Source: Bolinopsis microptera (taxonomy: Eukaryota; Ctenophora; Tentaculata; Lobata; Bolinopsidae). From it: a stretch of DNA of 64,000 bases. Shown here one piece after another: positions 1-11,513 of the stretch. The notes beneath the pieces were generated by a model. The model saw only the letters and a list, made by a program, of their open reading frames with translations, did not search any database and had not been told where the DNA came from. Location: NCBI RefSeq assembly GCF_026151205.1, contig NC_087078.1, forward strand, positions 11,825,118-11,889,117. Direction: 5' to 3'. Numbering within the stretch: the first letter of the stretch is position 1; each line of letters opens with the position of its first letter. Both the position numbers and the translations under genes were made by a program.

Positions 1-858
1 AAGGTATATTTCCAGATGTCCTGAAAACTGGTAAGATAACACCTGTATATAAGAAAGGTAACCCTGAAGAAATTGAGAACTACCGTCCTATCTCCACACT
101 GTCTGTCTTCGGTAAAATCTTCGAAAAGCTCATTTACTCAAGAATATACGGATTTGTTAGCTCTCAAGGAGCCATATCGGAGACATAGTTTGGATTTAGG
201 CAATCCCATTCTACATCTCATGCAGTCAATTACTCTGTAGATTTAATTACAAAATCTCTTAAACTTAAGAATCGTGTTCTAGGAATATTCATTGACTTAA
301 GCAAAGCCTTTGACACTATCGACCATTCAACACTACTTATAAAATTAGAGGGCTGTGGAATTAGAGGAGTAGCAAATAACCTTATAAAAAGCTACTTAAC
401 AAATAGACTACAATACACCGAAGTTGTGGGAGAAAAATCAGACACCCTATCTATTCAATTTGGTGTCCCGCAGGGTTCAATACTTGGACCTCTCCTATTT
501 CTCCTCTACATGAACGACATCTCAAACAGTTCTAAACTAGGATCATTTGTTACATTTGCTGATGATACCAATATATTTGTTGTAGGAAAAACAAAACGTG
601 AGGCCTATGAACGTGGAAATAAGCTTCTTTCATCATTGCAGTCTTACATGCGAGCAAATAAGTTACATATAAATATGTCCAAGTGCTGCGACATACACTT
701 CAAGCCTCCCACGAAAGGTTCTAAGTCAGAGACTCTATCAGATGATGAAGTAGGACTTACTATAGACAACTTTCCGATAAAAAAGTTTCATCCACTAAAT
801 TCCTTGGAGTTATAATTGATGAAAACCTTTCATGGGAAGAACACATTAAAGCCCTTAA

Positions 859-2258
859 GGGGGCCGGGCAGGGGGGGTCTTTATGAAATTTCTCTCGAAA
901 TTGATTTTATAGTTGTTTCTGATAGAGGGGAGTGATATCTACCAGATGTTTTTGGTCCCATGGAAAAATTTTGTTCCTAGCCGAAATTATTGCCGGTCAA
1001 AGGTCAGCGCTCATGTTATCTTGAAATTGAAAATTAGCTGGGTGTGCATTTTCCTTTGTCTTACTAACGTGTGTGAGCGCAGTGTAGTGAGAAAGTGTTT
1101 TTAACAGATTTATTATTAGACTTAGGATTATGATTTTTAATATATTACATTGATATAAGATTTATTTTTGATAGGTACTTAATAAAGTTGATGAATTTCC
1201 CTCCCTATTAAAATTTTAAACCCATTTAGTGAAAATTGATAAACGAAGATCTAGATATTGATACATATTATAACCAACATTGCTTATATTCTGCCTTGTA
1301 AACAAAGAGCAAATCTTCTTAATGCCTTCTTCCTGTCCTAAAACTAAAACTTCATCCTATTAAAGTAAAGGCCAGTTGTTACCACAAGCTATTATACCGT
1401 CCCTCTCAAAAACATGCCTCAGCCTCCATCAAAAACAATTTTAGTTTTCAGTCCTTCTAGTTTCCAAAAATCTACCGAGCTAGTGTTCTGGTGTGCACAA
1501 AAGCCCCTAAGCCCGTGCATTCCTTGCCCCGCTAGCTGCCAGTCCTTGACAAACTTCCAATAGCAAAGATCAACTAGTCATTTACAAATTGAGCACTATA
1601 CAATTTTAATTGTTTTAAATATTTGACTTTGTAAAATGAGCTAAAACATTGATTTATTAGTTTCATTGATTTATTAGTTTCATTGAATTGTATTGCGCGA
1701 GCGATTTTCAATCGCGCGCCCTGAAAATCGAGTCTAAAAATCTATCTTCTCCTACAGTTTTTGAGCAATCACCTTGAAACTTTCAGGATATGTTCTAAGG
1801 ACCATTTAGAAACTTCTGGTCTATCAGAATTTTAAAATAGGCCTTAGAAAAGTTTTTATTCGATTTTGAAAATCTTGGACCTGAAAAAATCGTCAAAAAA
1901 CGAGGTCCAAGATTTTCAAAATCGAATAAAAACTTTTTTAAGGCCTCTTTTAAAATTCTGATAGACCAGAAGTTTCTAAATGGTCCTTAGAACATATCCT
2001 GAAAGTTTCAAGGTGATTGCTCAAAAAATGTAGGAGAAGATAGATTTTTAGACTCGATTTTCAGGGCGCGCGATTGAAAATCGCTCGCGCAATACAATTA
2101 CACATGAGCGCTGACCCTTGACCGGCAATAATTTCGGCTAGGAACAAAATTTTTCCATGGGACCAAAATTATCTGGTAGATATCACTCCCCTCTATCAGA
2201 AACAACTATAAAATCAATTTCGAGAGAAATTTCATAAAGACCCCCCCCCCCTGCCCCC
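859..2258. mobile_element. Palindromic DNA transposon flanked by TTAA, inserted in the RT gene
   Basis: The element is flanked by TTAA at 855-858 and 2259-2262. The left end (GGGGGCCGGGCAGGG) and the inverted right end match for about 155 bases, to about 1016 on the left and 2101 on the right. The stretch 1687-2100 is itself a near-perfect palindrome centred near 1886. If the nested copy at 1018-1686 is removed, the whole element becomes one foldback of about 730 bases. TTAA duplication is typical of piggyBac-type transposition, but no transposase is present, so the family is inferred only from the target site. The precise frame restoration of the host RT gene confirms both boundaries. Confidence 0.88.
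1018..1686 (+). mobile_element. 5'-truncated retrotransposon copy nested inside the palindromic element
   Basis: About 670 bases that interrupt the left arm of the palindrome. The right half aligns by eye with the 3' UTR at 3340-3577: shared blocks include the GTGTGCAAAAGC-like segment, TGCCCCG.TAG and TGTAAAATG.GCTAAAA, and both end in tandem TTTCATTG units. It carries no coding region, as expected for a 5'-truncated target-primed insertion. The exact left boundary and any target duplication are unclear. Confidence 0.7.
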
Positions 2259-2968
2259 TTAAGCGAAATCTAAATCATTCCACTTCCACCTTATGTCGAC
2301 TTCGCTGCTCCCTTCCAGAATTTCTACATCAACAACTATACTATACTTTGTTTGAATCCCATCTCTCTTACTGTATATCTGTCTGGGGTGGGGCAGCGAA
2401 GCATCGTATAAGCTCTCTGTTTACCGCCCAGAAGTACTGTCTTAGGGTTATGTTCAGTGATAGGGAGGCTTACCTTGATAAGTTTAAGACCTGTGCACGT
2501 ACCAGACCAATAGGGCACCAAAGACTTAACAACAAGTTTTTCATAAAAGAACATACTAAACCGCTATTCAAACATAATAATATCCTAGCTATCCAAAATC
2601 TCTATACATACCACTGTTACCTCGAGCTCTACAAGATAATGAAATTTCGTGCTCCAATATCCTTACATGAAGGCTACACATGCTCGACAAGGAAGCCGAC
2701 CCTACTTATTTGTCAGGCTGACCCACCTGATAACCATAATACAAGATCAACCAAAATTTTTAACATGATTACTCCAAAAATTAGAATGGATGACTTTACC
2801 ATGAGTGTGATGTGTTTGCGGGGAAAGCTTAAACGTGCACTATTAAATAATCAACACAGCCACGCCCCGCTTGATTGGACAATCAAAGATTTTGACTGCA
2901 ACAATATTGTCTTCGAAAGATCATTACTTGCTGGTCACACACATGTCAGCGAAATTCCCCTAGTCTAG

Positions 2969-3577
2969 TGTTTTCCAAGTCTTGTTCTGTGAGTAAAGTA
3001 TGTGTGAGAAAGTCTTTAATAAAATAAAATGAATGTATATTTTTGAATTTTTAACATTTAATTTGATAATGCAGTATAAAGAAATTTTTAATTAGCACTG
3101 TATAGTTTAAGATATTTATATTAGCTTATTATAACCATTGATACAACGACCATAATTTTTCAACAGCTCTCCAATATCCATCTTAAAGTTGCATCTTATA
3201 TCCTCAAACTACACAATTTAAACTTAGGCATATATATAGTGTAGACTTTCTGTCACAACAAGACTGTAACCCATAGTAACAAACACAAATAGAACCCCTA
3301 ACGTCTGTTAACAATTTTCTTCTGATCCTCATATGAGCCCTGTCTCTAAAAACTCAACTGAACTAGCGTTTTGGTGTGTGCAAAAGCTTTCAGGCACGCA
3401 CATTCCCTGCCCCGTTAGTTGCCTGTCCCTTCAAAATCAAACTAACAGTCAAGGACAAAAAGTCATACACCAAATGAGCATTATATTTTTATAAATTGTT
3501 TTACATCTCTTTACTCTGTAAAATGTGCTAAAAATTAAATTTCTTGTTTCATTGAAATTTCTTGTTTCATTGAAAAC
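2969..3577 (+). mobile_element. 3' UTR and tail of the same retrotransposon
   Basis: Noncoding AT-rich tail following the stop codon. It ends in two tandem copies of an 18-base unit, aaatttcttgtttcattg (about 3535-3573). The stretch 3340-3577 aligns by eye with 1440-1686, where a sister tail ends in two copies of gatttattagtttcattg. Short terminal tandem repeats of this kind are usual at the 3' ends of CR1/L2-like elements. Confidence 0.75.
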
Positions 3578-3709
3578 CTTTGATAATGATGAAATTACCA
3601 AAGTTGTTGTTCCTTGTTATATTAGTGCGTATATTGTATACTGACAGTGACATTTGAGAACCATATGAACAAAACCCCCTTACATCAAATGCTGAATGTA
3701 CACTGTGGT

Positions 3710-4297
3710 CAGTGGCGTAACGAAGGGCCCCCGCTGACCAGTGGCGTAACGTTGCCTGTTGGCGCCCCCCTGCCGAAAAGGCGCCCCCCTGTTGGCGCCC
3801 CCTCCCCTTTTGGTGCCCCTCCCTAAAATTGAACAAATTAGGTGATTTTAGAGAATACGCCGGTAAAATCTCTAAAAAAGTGTGTATCTAGAGCAAAACG
3901 CGCAGTTTTGCTAATACTTTAGTTAAGTTTTCGAAATTGTCCCACATTCAAACGACGATTTGGCGCCCCCCTAAGACGGCGCCCCCCTGCACAGCAGGGT
4001 CAGCAGGGCCCTTTGTTACGCTACTGCCGCTGACCCCGCTGTGCGGGGGGGGGGCGCCGTCTTAGGGGGGGCGCCAAATCGTCGTTTGAATGTGGGAAAA
4101 TTTCGAAAACTTAACTAAAGTACTAGCAAAACTGCACGTTTTGCTCTAGATACAAATTTTTTTAGAGATTTTACCGGCGTATTCTCTAAAATCACCTAAT
4201 TTGTTCAATATTAGGGAAGGGCACCAAAAGGGGAGGGGGCGCCAACAGGGGGGCACTTTTTTGGCGGGGGGCGCCAACAGGCAATGTTACGCCACTG
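3710..4297 (+). mobile_element. hAT-like MITE, outer copy (interrupted)
   Basis: It begins CAGTGGCGTAACGAAGGG at 3710 and ends in the inverse GTTACGCCACTG at 4297. Flanks are actgtggt (3702-3709) and actttggt (4298-4305), an 8-base duplication with one change. CAGTGGCG termini and 8-base duplications are typical of hAT transposons. A second copy sits inside it in the opposite orientation, so the two together read as a large imperfect palindrome. No coding capacity. Confidence 0.85.
3739..4026 (-). mobile_element. hAT-like MITE inserted into its own sister copy
   Basis: A 288-base unit beginning CAGTGGCGTAACGTTGCC and ending GTTACGCTACTG, in reverse orientation to the copy that surrounds it. 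Perfect 8-base flanks ccgctgac lie at 3731-3738 and 4027-4034, so this is a bona fide transposition rather than a rearrangement. It is the younger of the two insertions. Confidence 0.88.
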
Positions 4298-4812
4298 ACT
4301 TTGGTCATCGAGTTTAGCTCTATCAGTTGTGTTGGCTGTAGCCTGAAAGTCATTAGGATTGACAGGGAGTAAAATAAGGGGATTTTATCCGAACAGCATC
4401 TATGGTATAATTGAAATGAGTTAATGAGGAATTTCGCTTAAAGATAATTTCAAAATCTGTTGTTGCCTCAAAATATTACTTGTCAACACTCCACCAGATG
4501 CTAAAAATATCAAAAGATTTTATCTACGAATCAACCTTTTCATACAAACAATGGCTCGATCTGATGGCTTTGCGTTCCAAAAGAAAACAACAATTTCAAG
4601 AGAACAACAATTTTATTTAGTATCAATTAAAGCAAACAAAAATATATTTTATATATAACTAGCACAACCTTTAGACCAGATATCTTTGGGACTTGCAGTA
4701 GCAAGAGAGTGGCTAGAAGGTATATACCTTTTACAAAAATACCTCCAAATGAATCCAGGGTGATACAGGATCAGAGAGTGCAGACCATGAAGTTTTCGCA
4801 CCCACCCTTGCC

Positions 4813-5049
4813 CAGTGGCGCAACGAAGGGTCCTGCTGACCCCGCTGTGTGAGGGGCGCTAAATTGTCGTGGGACAATTTCGAAAAACTGTGCATTTTGC
4901 TCTAGAAACACTTTTTTAGAGATTTTACCGGCGTATCCTCTAAAATCATCTAATTTGTTCAATTTTAGGGAGGGGCACAAAAAGGGGAGGGGGCGCCAAC
5001 AGGGGAGCGCTTTTTGAGCGGGGTGCCAACAGGCAACATTACGCCACTG
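4813..5049 (+). mobile_element. hAT-like MITE, third copy
   Basis: A 237-base single copy of the family seen at 3.7-4.3 kb, CAGTGGCGCAACGAAGGG through GTTGGCACC-type sequence to TACGCCACTG. Perfect 8-base flanks cccttgcc lie at 4805-4812 and 5050-5057. This uninterrupted copy defines the unit length of the family. Confidence 0.9.
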
Positions 5050-5198
5050 CCCTTGCCTCCTGAATTCTTGGTTGGATGTAGACATTAATGCAAACTGTGA
5101 AAACTGGCCACGGGCCTAAATATTACATATCAATCAATTACAATGCATTAATATTACCAATATTAAAAACTATCGAAAATATTCAAGAAAGTATTCTC

Positions 5199-5933
5199 TA
5201 GCCAAAGGGCTCAATATTTAAATCTAAATCTTCAATATTGTCTGGTTTATATCGCAACTTGGGCCCTCTGTCCCCCCTTATCGAAATAACCGTTGTCTTT
5301 AATACCTCAAAGCGCAAGCGCTTTCTAAGATATGTAACTGAGTCTGCGTTGCGCTTCGACTCCCATGCCTCCTGTTGTGGAGAAAACTAAAGGTGTAAAG
5401 GTAGCTTTTTCCACTTCTAGGACCCTTGCATTATATGCTCTTTTCTTCTCAGTCTCGTAAGCCAAATACATCATAGGAATTGGTTTAGCGGCGTTGGTTG
5501 GGGCAGGAGCGTGAAACACTCTTACATCAAAAAATGCTCTTTCCAACGCATTCCAAACTGATCTTGCTGAAATATCTAGTCGGGCTTGATCTCCAGTTAC
5601 TGTACCTCGTGGTAATTGCATGCCGCTGACTGGAAGAAGAGGGGGCTCTGTCTGAACGTCTTTGCATTTGACTGTCCGCATGATATTAGCTATTGTATCT
5701 CGAAGTGAGTTATGCCTCAAGGTCACATAACCCCCAAGTTTACACGTGAGGGCATGGTTTGCGGAGTAGGAATCACCACAAGTACAAAGTTTTGGACAAT
5801 CTTTCAGCTTCAGGTTATATCTTAAAGCTATAGCATCTGAAAACTGTTGCTTATTCAGGAGATAACCATAGCTTTTGAGTGGTAAGGTGGTTAGCCAGGA
5901 ACTTGCACCCTTCTCTGCTGCTAGCTGTAACAT
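5199..5933 (-). pseudogene. C-terminal CCHC knuckle and restriction-like nuclease region
   Basis: Continuation of the RT protein. A CTCG-x6-H-x4-C knuckle lies near residues 49-65. It is followed by ARLDISARSVWNALERAFFDVRVF, whose spaced acidic residues fit a PD-(D/E)XK-type nuclease (given here only as positions; about 5560-5490). The block FTPLVFSTTGGMGVE follows. The frame stops at 5325, but in the neighbouring frame similarity continues as LRFEVLKTTVISIRGDRG to about 5199, so there is one more frameshift. The nuclease assignment is by pattern and is moderately secure. Confidence 0.6.
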
Positions 5934-7345
5934 AAGTTTAGATGTTCGTGGCAGAGACTCCTGAATTGCCTCCTGTCTTCTGGTGTAATACTCATTGCGA
6001 TCTTTACTGATGGATGTCTTGATTTCATGGCTTTTATCCTTGTCTTCAAGATAGTTTGGCTTAGTATAGCCGTTTTTAGCAAAACTGTAGCTTTGACTGA
6101 ATACAGGAACTCTGAGTTGGCCAGTTCTGTTATTATAGGGATACCCAGCCCTCCATACCTTGGTGGTAGAGAAAAGATCTCTCTAAGAGTGTCAGTGCAA
6201 CTAAATGCTCTATCAAGGATTGCTGGAATGAACTCCTCTCTGATGGTAAGTTCGAGTGGTTGAAGTCTATCTGCTATTTCAGGTGTAGTCCTACACACAT
6301 AGTTCCATCTTTTCGAAAGTCCATATACAAATGCAGAGTATGCAACTTGAGGCTCTCTTGATGCAATTCCTGCTAATTGCTTCACGTCACGACACCATTC
6401 CTCCACTTTCTGGTCTATAAAGCTGTGATGCCCTTCTATTGACCCAATAAAACTGCCTAAATACCCTTTCCTAACCGTTGTGATGTTGACATCAGGAAAC
6501 ATCTCTTTTGCAGCTTGTTCAAAATCAGGCTTCACCACTATCCATGTCTTGGCAGGTTTTGGCTGGTATCCAAACCCTGGTCCATTGCGACACAAAGTTT
6601 TCCACCATTTTTGCAGCCCAACTAACTTTCCTCCTGCAGCTGAGTCATCAGCATACCAAATCTGTTTGGTGCCTTCTATGTTGTGTGTAGAGTAGATTAA
6701 GGGCATAGTTGCACAAGCATAGAAACCCATGGCAGGTGGATCTCCTTGAGTAGTGCCAGATTCACTTAAGATCATCTCCTCTCCGCCAGATATAAATAAC
6801 TCCGCAGGGGATCTGTAGATGTTCATCAGATATGTTGCAGCCTCTGGGCAAACCACATACATGTTATTAAGTGCTGCTTCTCTGTTCAACAAATTGAAAG
6901 CATTCTCAGCATCAACAAAGATCATTGCTTCTGTATCAGGGGTTTCAAAGAGCTCTCTGGCTGCATGGACTGCAGCCTCCACTCCTCCTTGAAGGCCCGC
7001 ACAAACCTGAATAGGTGCTGTTGAGGTAGCAAAATCTTCTTGCAATGTCACCATAACTGATTTGCCAACAATTCTTCTGATAACCTCACCAATCCCTATA
7101 GGGCGCACCCCGGGCTTCTTATCCAGAGGCACCAGACTACAAGCAGTGAAGGATTTCAGTAAATCAGGGTCAACATATCTGACACAAAGGACTCTCACCA
7201 TGTTTGCAATAGCGCTACAAAGAGCATCTGACTTTTTCCCGAACTGCTTTGAACACAGAATCCGTTTCCACCCGTCAGAATCCAAGCCTGAAGGCCCTCC
7301 AGCACCCTGAACTTGCTTGGCTACATTCCTGATCCTGTCTCCGTC
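5921..7345 (-). pseudogene. Reverse transcriptase domain of the non-LTR element
   Basis: The palm motifs are intact in sequence: motif A MIFVDAENAFNLLNR, motif B GTTQGDPPAMGFYA and the catalytic WYADDSAAGG. Both aspartates of YADD are present, so decay is by frameshift rather than by active-site loss. The open frame runs from 7285 (first ATG) but coding similarity extends upstream in the same frame to about 7345. It ends at 5921 where the frame slips, and the C-terminal region continues in the overlapping frame at 5933. Confidence 0.85.
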
Positions 7346-7929
7346 TATGCTATCAAATAAATGACCGGTTCCACATGTCTAAATGGGCCATTAAGGCAAC
7401 TGCCTTCTGGGGCTGGGGTGGCTTTCGGATGTTTCTCCTTGAGGACTTTAATAACTTCTGCTGTGGGGTTAAGTGCACATGTTGCTCTCTCTCCTATCCA
7501 GCGCATTGCCGCAGATACTTTTCCCTCCATCATCAGTCGAGTGAACACCTTTTCAATCTGTCCCTTCTCGTACTTCCTTCCTCCAATCCTCCTCTGGATT
7601 TCTCTACCTTCTCTCAGGAGTTCAGTCAACTTTCCCTCTTGCCATAGTTCCATTCTTCGTTTCAAGGCTTTGCTGTGGTCTGCAGTCTTTGATTTCTTGG
7701 TTGGCTTCTGAAGCAGCAAGGCCGGCATTTTCATTAAGAGTGTCAAACAAATTCTCTCCATAGCACTGCCTGATCCAAAGTTGTTAACAACCTTGGTCAT
7801 CTCCTCTATGAACACCTTGCCAATCACCCCTGAGGGGAGAATAAATAGATTTCTCTTCCATTGAACAATCTCATCGTAAATTTCCTCACACTTAATCTTC
7901 ACTTCTTCACCTTTCCATGGACCTAACAA
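7345..7929 (-). pseudogene. Linker segment between PHD finger and RT of the element
   Basis: A charged, mostly helical stretch containing QWKRNLFILPSGVIGK and ending NGPFRHVEPVI just before a frameshift near 7350. The following sequence GDRIRNVAKQVQGAGGPSGL continues in the RT frame upstream of 7285. This organisation is familiar from a retroelement group abundant in corals, sponges and other marine invertebrates. I recognise no separate enzymatic domain. Confidence 0.65.
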
Positions 7930-8537
7930 AAGGAGGGGGAGATCTGTGAACTCTCGTAGTCAGGAAGTGAGCACTGAATAGCCGGAGCCTCAACCATTAC
8001 TTCTTGCTCATCAACTTCACTCCTTATCTCTTTAATCGCTGCCGTGAGTAGGTCGTCTTCTCTTTGGGTTCCTGTAACATCAGGGTCTCCTAGTTCCAGA
8101 AGGAACTGAGTTAACTGAGTACTATTTTCAGAAGTTGATTGTATATCAACACACTCGTTACAGAACCAACCAGTGGAAGTGTTTATAAGCTGTTCATAGA
8201 TTAGGCTACTCATGTTAATACAAGTACAGTGGAACCATCTTTCGCAACTATTGCAGCAAACTGCCGCATCAAGGTCAGTACACAGAGAGGAACAAACAGG
8301 GCAGGTATCATTGGTCTCTCCGGAGATGTCAGTTGAGGTCTGGCTGTCAGATGTAACTTCCCTTAGATTATCAGGCTGAAGCAGAATGTCTAATGTACTG
8401 TCCGAGCTTGATCCACTTCTGATGTCAATTTCTGGTACCAGTGTGCCACCAAAAGGAACCAACTGAATACAGTCTACTTCATTGTTAGATTTAGATCTGG
8501 TTTTCATCATTTCCAACCCAAAAACGGGGACCACCAC
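7923..8537 (-). pseudogene. N-terminal PHD-finger segment of the non-LTR element
   Basis: The frame contains a C4HC3 pattern at about residues 78-130: CPVC, then CCNSC, then WFHCTC, then GWFCNEC. This is a PHD-type zinc-binding finger, a fold that in cellular proteins reads histone tails. Here it may guide the element's ribonucleoprotein to chromatin, which is an inference. The chosen start is uncertain; ATG codons occur close to the frame's beginning. The frame stops at 7923 and the next segment of the protein continues in another frame. Confidence 0.75.
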
Positions 8538-8659
8538 TGTTTTCCGAGTCGATTACCAGCAGGAGCTGTAGCTTACCGCTGACAGTCCCTACTGGATGCG
8601 GGTCTCCTTAACAGTAGTGGATCCGAATTTGGGATCTGATGGAGTAATCTCGACACCAG

Positions 8660-8690
8660 AGGGTTTTAAGTAAGTAAGTAAGTAAGTAAA
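8660..8690. repeat. (AAGT)n microsatellite at the 5' end of the minus-strand element
   Basis: About six AAGT units directly abut the presumed 5' leader of the non-LTR element. A similar AAGTAAGTAA tail ends a GC-rich segment at 34793-34812, so the run may be a target preference or part of an element end. Confidence 0.7.
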
Positions 8691-9585
8691 GATTATGACA
8701 TTACATCATCGCAAGTGTCTGAAAAAAATATCATTGCACTAAATAGAAAAAAAAAAAAAATGCAAATAATGCAAACTTGGTCGTTTATACTCCAAGTAAA
8801 GTCTCTTGTTAAAAAAGTAGTATAATTTATCTCTGTAGTTAACTTCATTCAATAATAACAATATCTATATCAGTATCAATATCAATATCAAATAAACTAA
8901 ACTAACGAATAAATTATGAAATATTAATTCTATCTGACACAAATTTGTAAATTAAGGTGTTCAATAATTGTAACATTACATCAAGTGGTTAAAAACGCCC
9001 AAAATCGATCTGATTCAGTCCATAGTACAATCATGATAGTAATAGTATGTGCTGCTGCAATTAGATTACAGCAATTAGAAATTGTTTCCAAGTATCTTTT
9101 AAGTCAGCGGCCTATGATTGTATTAATAGTGCTTTGGCTCTAAATTTTATCAAGTTAACGCAAACGGAAGTTTCTAGGCAATTGCTTGAACTGAGAATTT
9201 TGTATGAGCAGTGTTCCAAAGCTTGGCTGCATTTAACAAAAAGGTATTTGATTTATTTAGAAAAATAATCGTTAGACTCGTTGTACGTTTGAAATATTGA
9301 TGGCCTCATAAAGGGAGTATTGGCAGTAATACCCTATGATCTTAGATAATTCTGAAATGCAGTTTTGAACCGTTAGAATTTTTAGTTTATTAAACATGAG
9401 TTTTGTATGCTCTTTTTCAAAATGTTTATTGCTTAATTTTTGTATGCCATATGGTTTAGTTCGTGCACATGTTGATTTTTTTATAAATATGCGTCGAGAT
9501 CACCAAAAATAATTTTTATACAGTGCTTCTGTATGATTAAAAAAATTAGTATTTATTTTTAACTATTTACTTGTCACCTGATATG

Positions 9586-9645
9586 AGGACCCCAGGCTAT
9601 TATTTGGCGGAATGACAGGCTGAGCGCGGCCCAGTAATTTACTTG
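9586..9645 (+). mobile_element. SINE body fragment
   Basis: Shares GGCGGAATGACAGGCTGAGC and GCGGCCCA with the fuller SINE at 31.0-31.2 kb, preceded by ggacc(c/t)caggctatta in both. The tRNA-like head is missing. The rest of 8691-11470 is AT-rich with no coding frame I can support; it contains one more MITE fragment at 11024. Confidence 0.7.
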
Positions 9646-11023
9646 TAGGTTTACAACCTACCAGGACGCGCGCCGAGTTGGACAGATATTTTACGAGTAT
9701 CACCCGTTAACTATTTACATACTATAGCTTAAATAAAATGCAAGCTATGCGCTATATTGTATACTATGCTGCTTCGGAAAATAATGGATGATTTGGATAA
9801 TAAGTAATTACTATACATTAACTACTAACATTTAATGTACAGCTTATGTTTTAAATAATCCTCCTCCAAGTTTAATAGAATTAAATGCCGCGCCACAGCT
9901 AATAATTTTTGAATTATTTGTTTAAGATTTCTGTACGCCGCGCATTACTCAGCACCGAAAATATTTTGAAAAATCGAGCGCTTCACCGAAATTTCCTCAA
10001 ATTAAGATTGTTTTGAATAGTTAATAAAGTGATCTGTTTAAATCGTGCTTTGCTTTGTGTCTATTATATGGATACCGCCATTTGTAAGGTTTTATTTCTT
10101 TTCAATTGATAGTCTGTGCATTACTTCCATGTCCATTTTTTTGCATCACTTACAGCAATGTAGCATTTGATTAATATTTGTTGTTCTGTAGGCTGAGCTT
10201 TTGCTACACATTCCATATCCCTTCATGACTTGTATATTCCTTTTATGGCTTGCCGGCTAAGACTGACACAGTTGTTAACGCTTATACAACTGTTCTGTAT
10301 GGAAAGCTTTCGATTTCATTTTGTTCCTAATTTGTTTTCTTGAAATTGTTGTTTTCTTGAATTGCTCTTAAATCTCTCCTAAATAATGTGCAGTTTAAAG
10401 GCATAGATAGTTTAAATAGTAACCGATCCTGAATATTGTATGGGTGCTCATTTCATACACACTTACGTATGCATTGGCAATCAAGCAGCCTCGCATGCAC
10501 TTCCATTACATGCACTCGACCATGCCATTCAGTATTCAGAAGTATTCAGATTGTTTGTATATTTGGAGTTCTATAGATTTTTATAGAAATTTAAATATTT
10601 TAGGGAATTTCATCTTTATTATCTTGAATATTATTTTGATAGGCTGATGAGTTTCATACAGAGATCTCTCTTGGTCATCATCCATTTTTCATATTTTTTG
10701 TAAGAAAACCTGCTAACCTTTCTTGGCTATATTCTTGTTAGCTGTATCTGCCTTATTTAGTCAGGATTTAATTTTCAGTTTTAAACTTAATAGTTTCACT
10801 CCCATCCAAGGCGAGATGCACAATCTCTAATGTCAATTAGGTATCATTTATAGCTGAGCATAAGGGTTAAATTTAAATTATTTAACCTTTTGGTGCTGTA
10901 TAAAAATAACATTAATTTATTATTATTATTATTGTGCATGCTCCAAAAATCTCACCTCTTAAACTTATTGCTTAGCTGATATTGAGCTTGGAATGAAACA
11001 TAGTATAATACAGTAATCTAAAT

Positions 11024-11048
11024 CAGTGGTGTAACGTTGCCTGTTGGC
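11024..11048. mobile_element. Fragment of the hAT-like MITE end
   Basis: CAGTGGTGTAACGTTGCC followed by TGTTGGC matches the terminus of the MITE family at 3.7-5.0 kb with one change, then diverges into unrelated sequence. A truncated relic. Confidence 0.6.
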
Positions 11049-11513
11049 AAAATGTAATCTTAGATTACTTAAAGAGTATGTTATTGCTCACATGAAGGGG
11101 ACGGTTAATAATAAGTTAAATTATCAGCTACTTGAGATTTTAAAATAAATGTAAGATTACAAGAGTATCATCAAAAAACTCATTGATAATTTCATAGTTA
11201 AAAGTTTTGTGATCAAAACTGTATTCCTAATAAAATAATTGAACAGCTTTTTATGAAAAAGAAACTTACTTCCGATACCGCACATTGACATATGGTGTAA
11301 ATTTTAATTCATATTACGTTTATGTCCACTTAAAGCTTCATTGGTTAATAGTCTCAGGAATTGATAAAACATCTCATCCCCACCATATTTTTAAAAAATA
11401 TGTTTAACATTGATGTAGAATACCAATTATAAAGTAATATGAGATGTTTAAGTTTGTGAACCCAGTCGGCACTATATTTTCTGCACTCATAGCAGTTTGT
11501 TAAATATCAGGAT

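Larger units (their letters stand above)
3..2968 (+). pseudogene. Non-LTR retrotransposon reverse transcriptase, jockey/CR1-like, broken
   Basis: Reverse transcriptase that would copy element RNA into DNA at a nicked target. In one frame from base 3 I read the fingers/palm region, with motif A FIDLSKAFDTI (about 288-320), motif B GVPQGSILGPLLF (about 463-501) and the catalytic FADDT (about 555-569). A TAG stop at 186-188 lies in this frame. Near 776-785 an A-run has lost one base, so the frame ends early while the conserved downstream block FLGVIIDENLSW continues in the next frame. At 855 a TTAA-flanked element interrupts the gene; the C-terminal part resumes at 2263 and ends at a TAG near 2966-2968. 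With that insertion removed, the frame joins exactly across the single TTAA. The 5' end lies outside the window. Inactive by at least one stop, one frameshift and one insertion. Clade assignment is by motif only. Confidence 0.9.
5199..8640 (-). mobile_element. Decayed non-LTR element with PHD finger, RT and restriction-like nuclease
   Basis: Minus-strand element whose coding region can be followed from 8537 down to about 5199 through at least four frame changes (near 7925, 7350, 5925 and 5330). The domain order is PHD-type zinc finger, a helical linker, reverse transcriptase, a CCHC knuckle and a restriction-like endonuclease region. That order resembles elements that cut their target with a C-terminal nuclease, rather than APE-type LINEs. 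8538-8640 is probable 5' leader, next to an (AAGT)n run. The 3' boundary is not clear. It cannot encode an intact protein. Confidence 0.8.

Noticed and set aside
4771-5085. 104-residue minus-strand frame
   Set aside because: Coincides with the hAT-like MITE and its flanks; no homology and antisense to repeat sequence.
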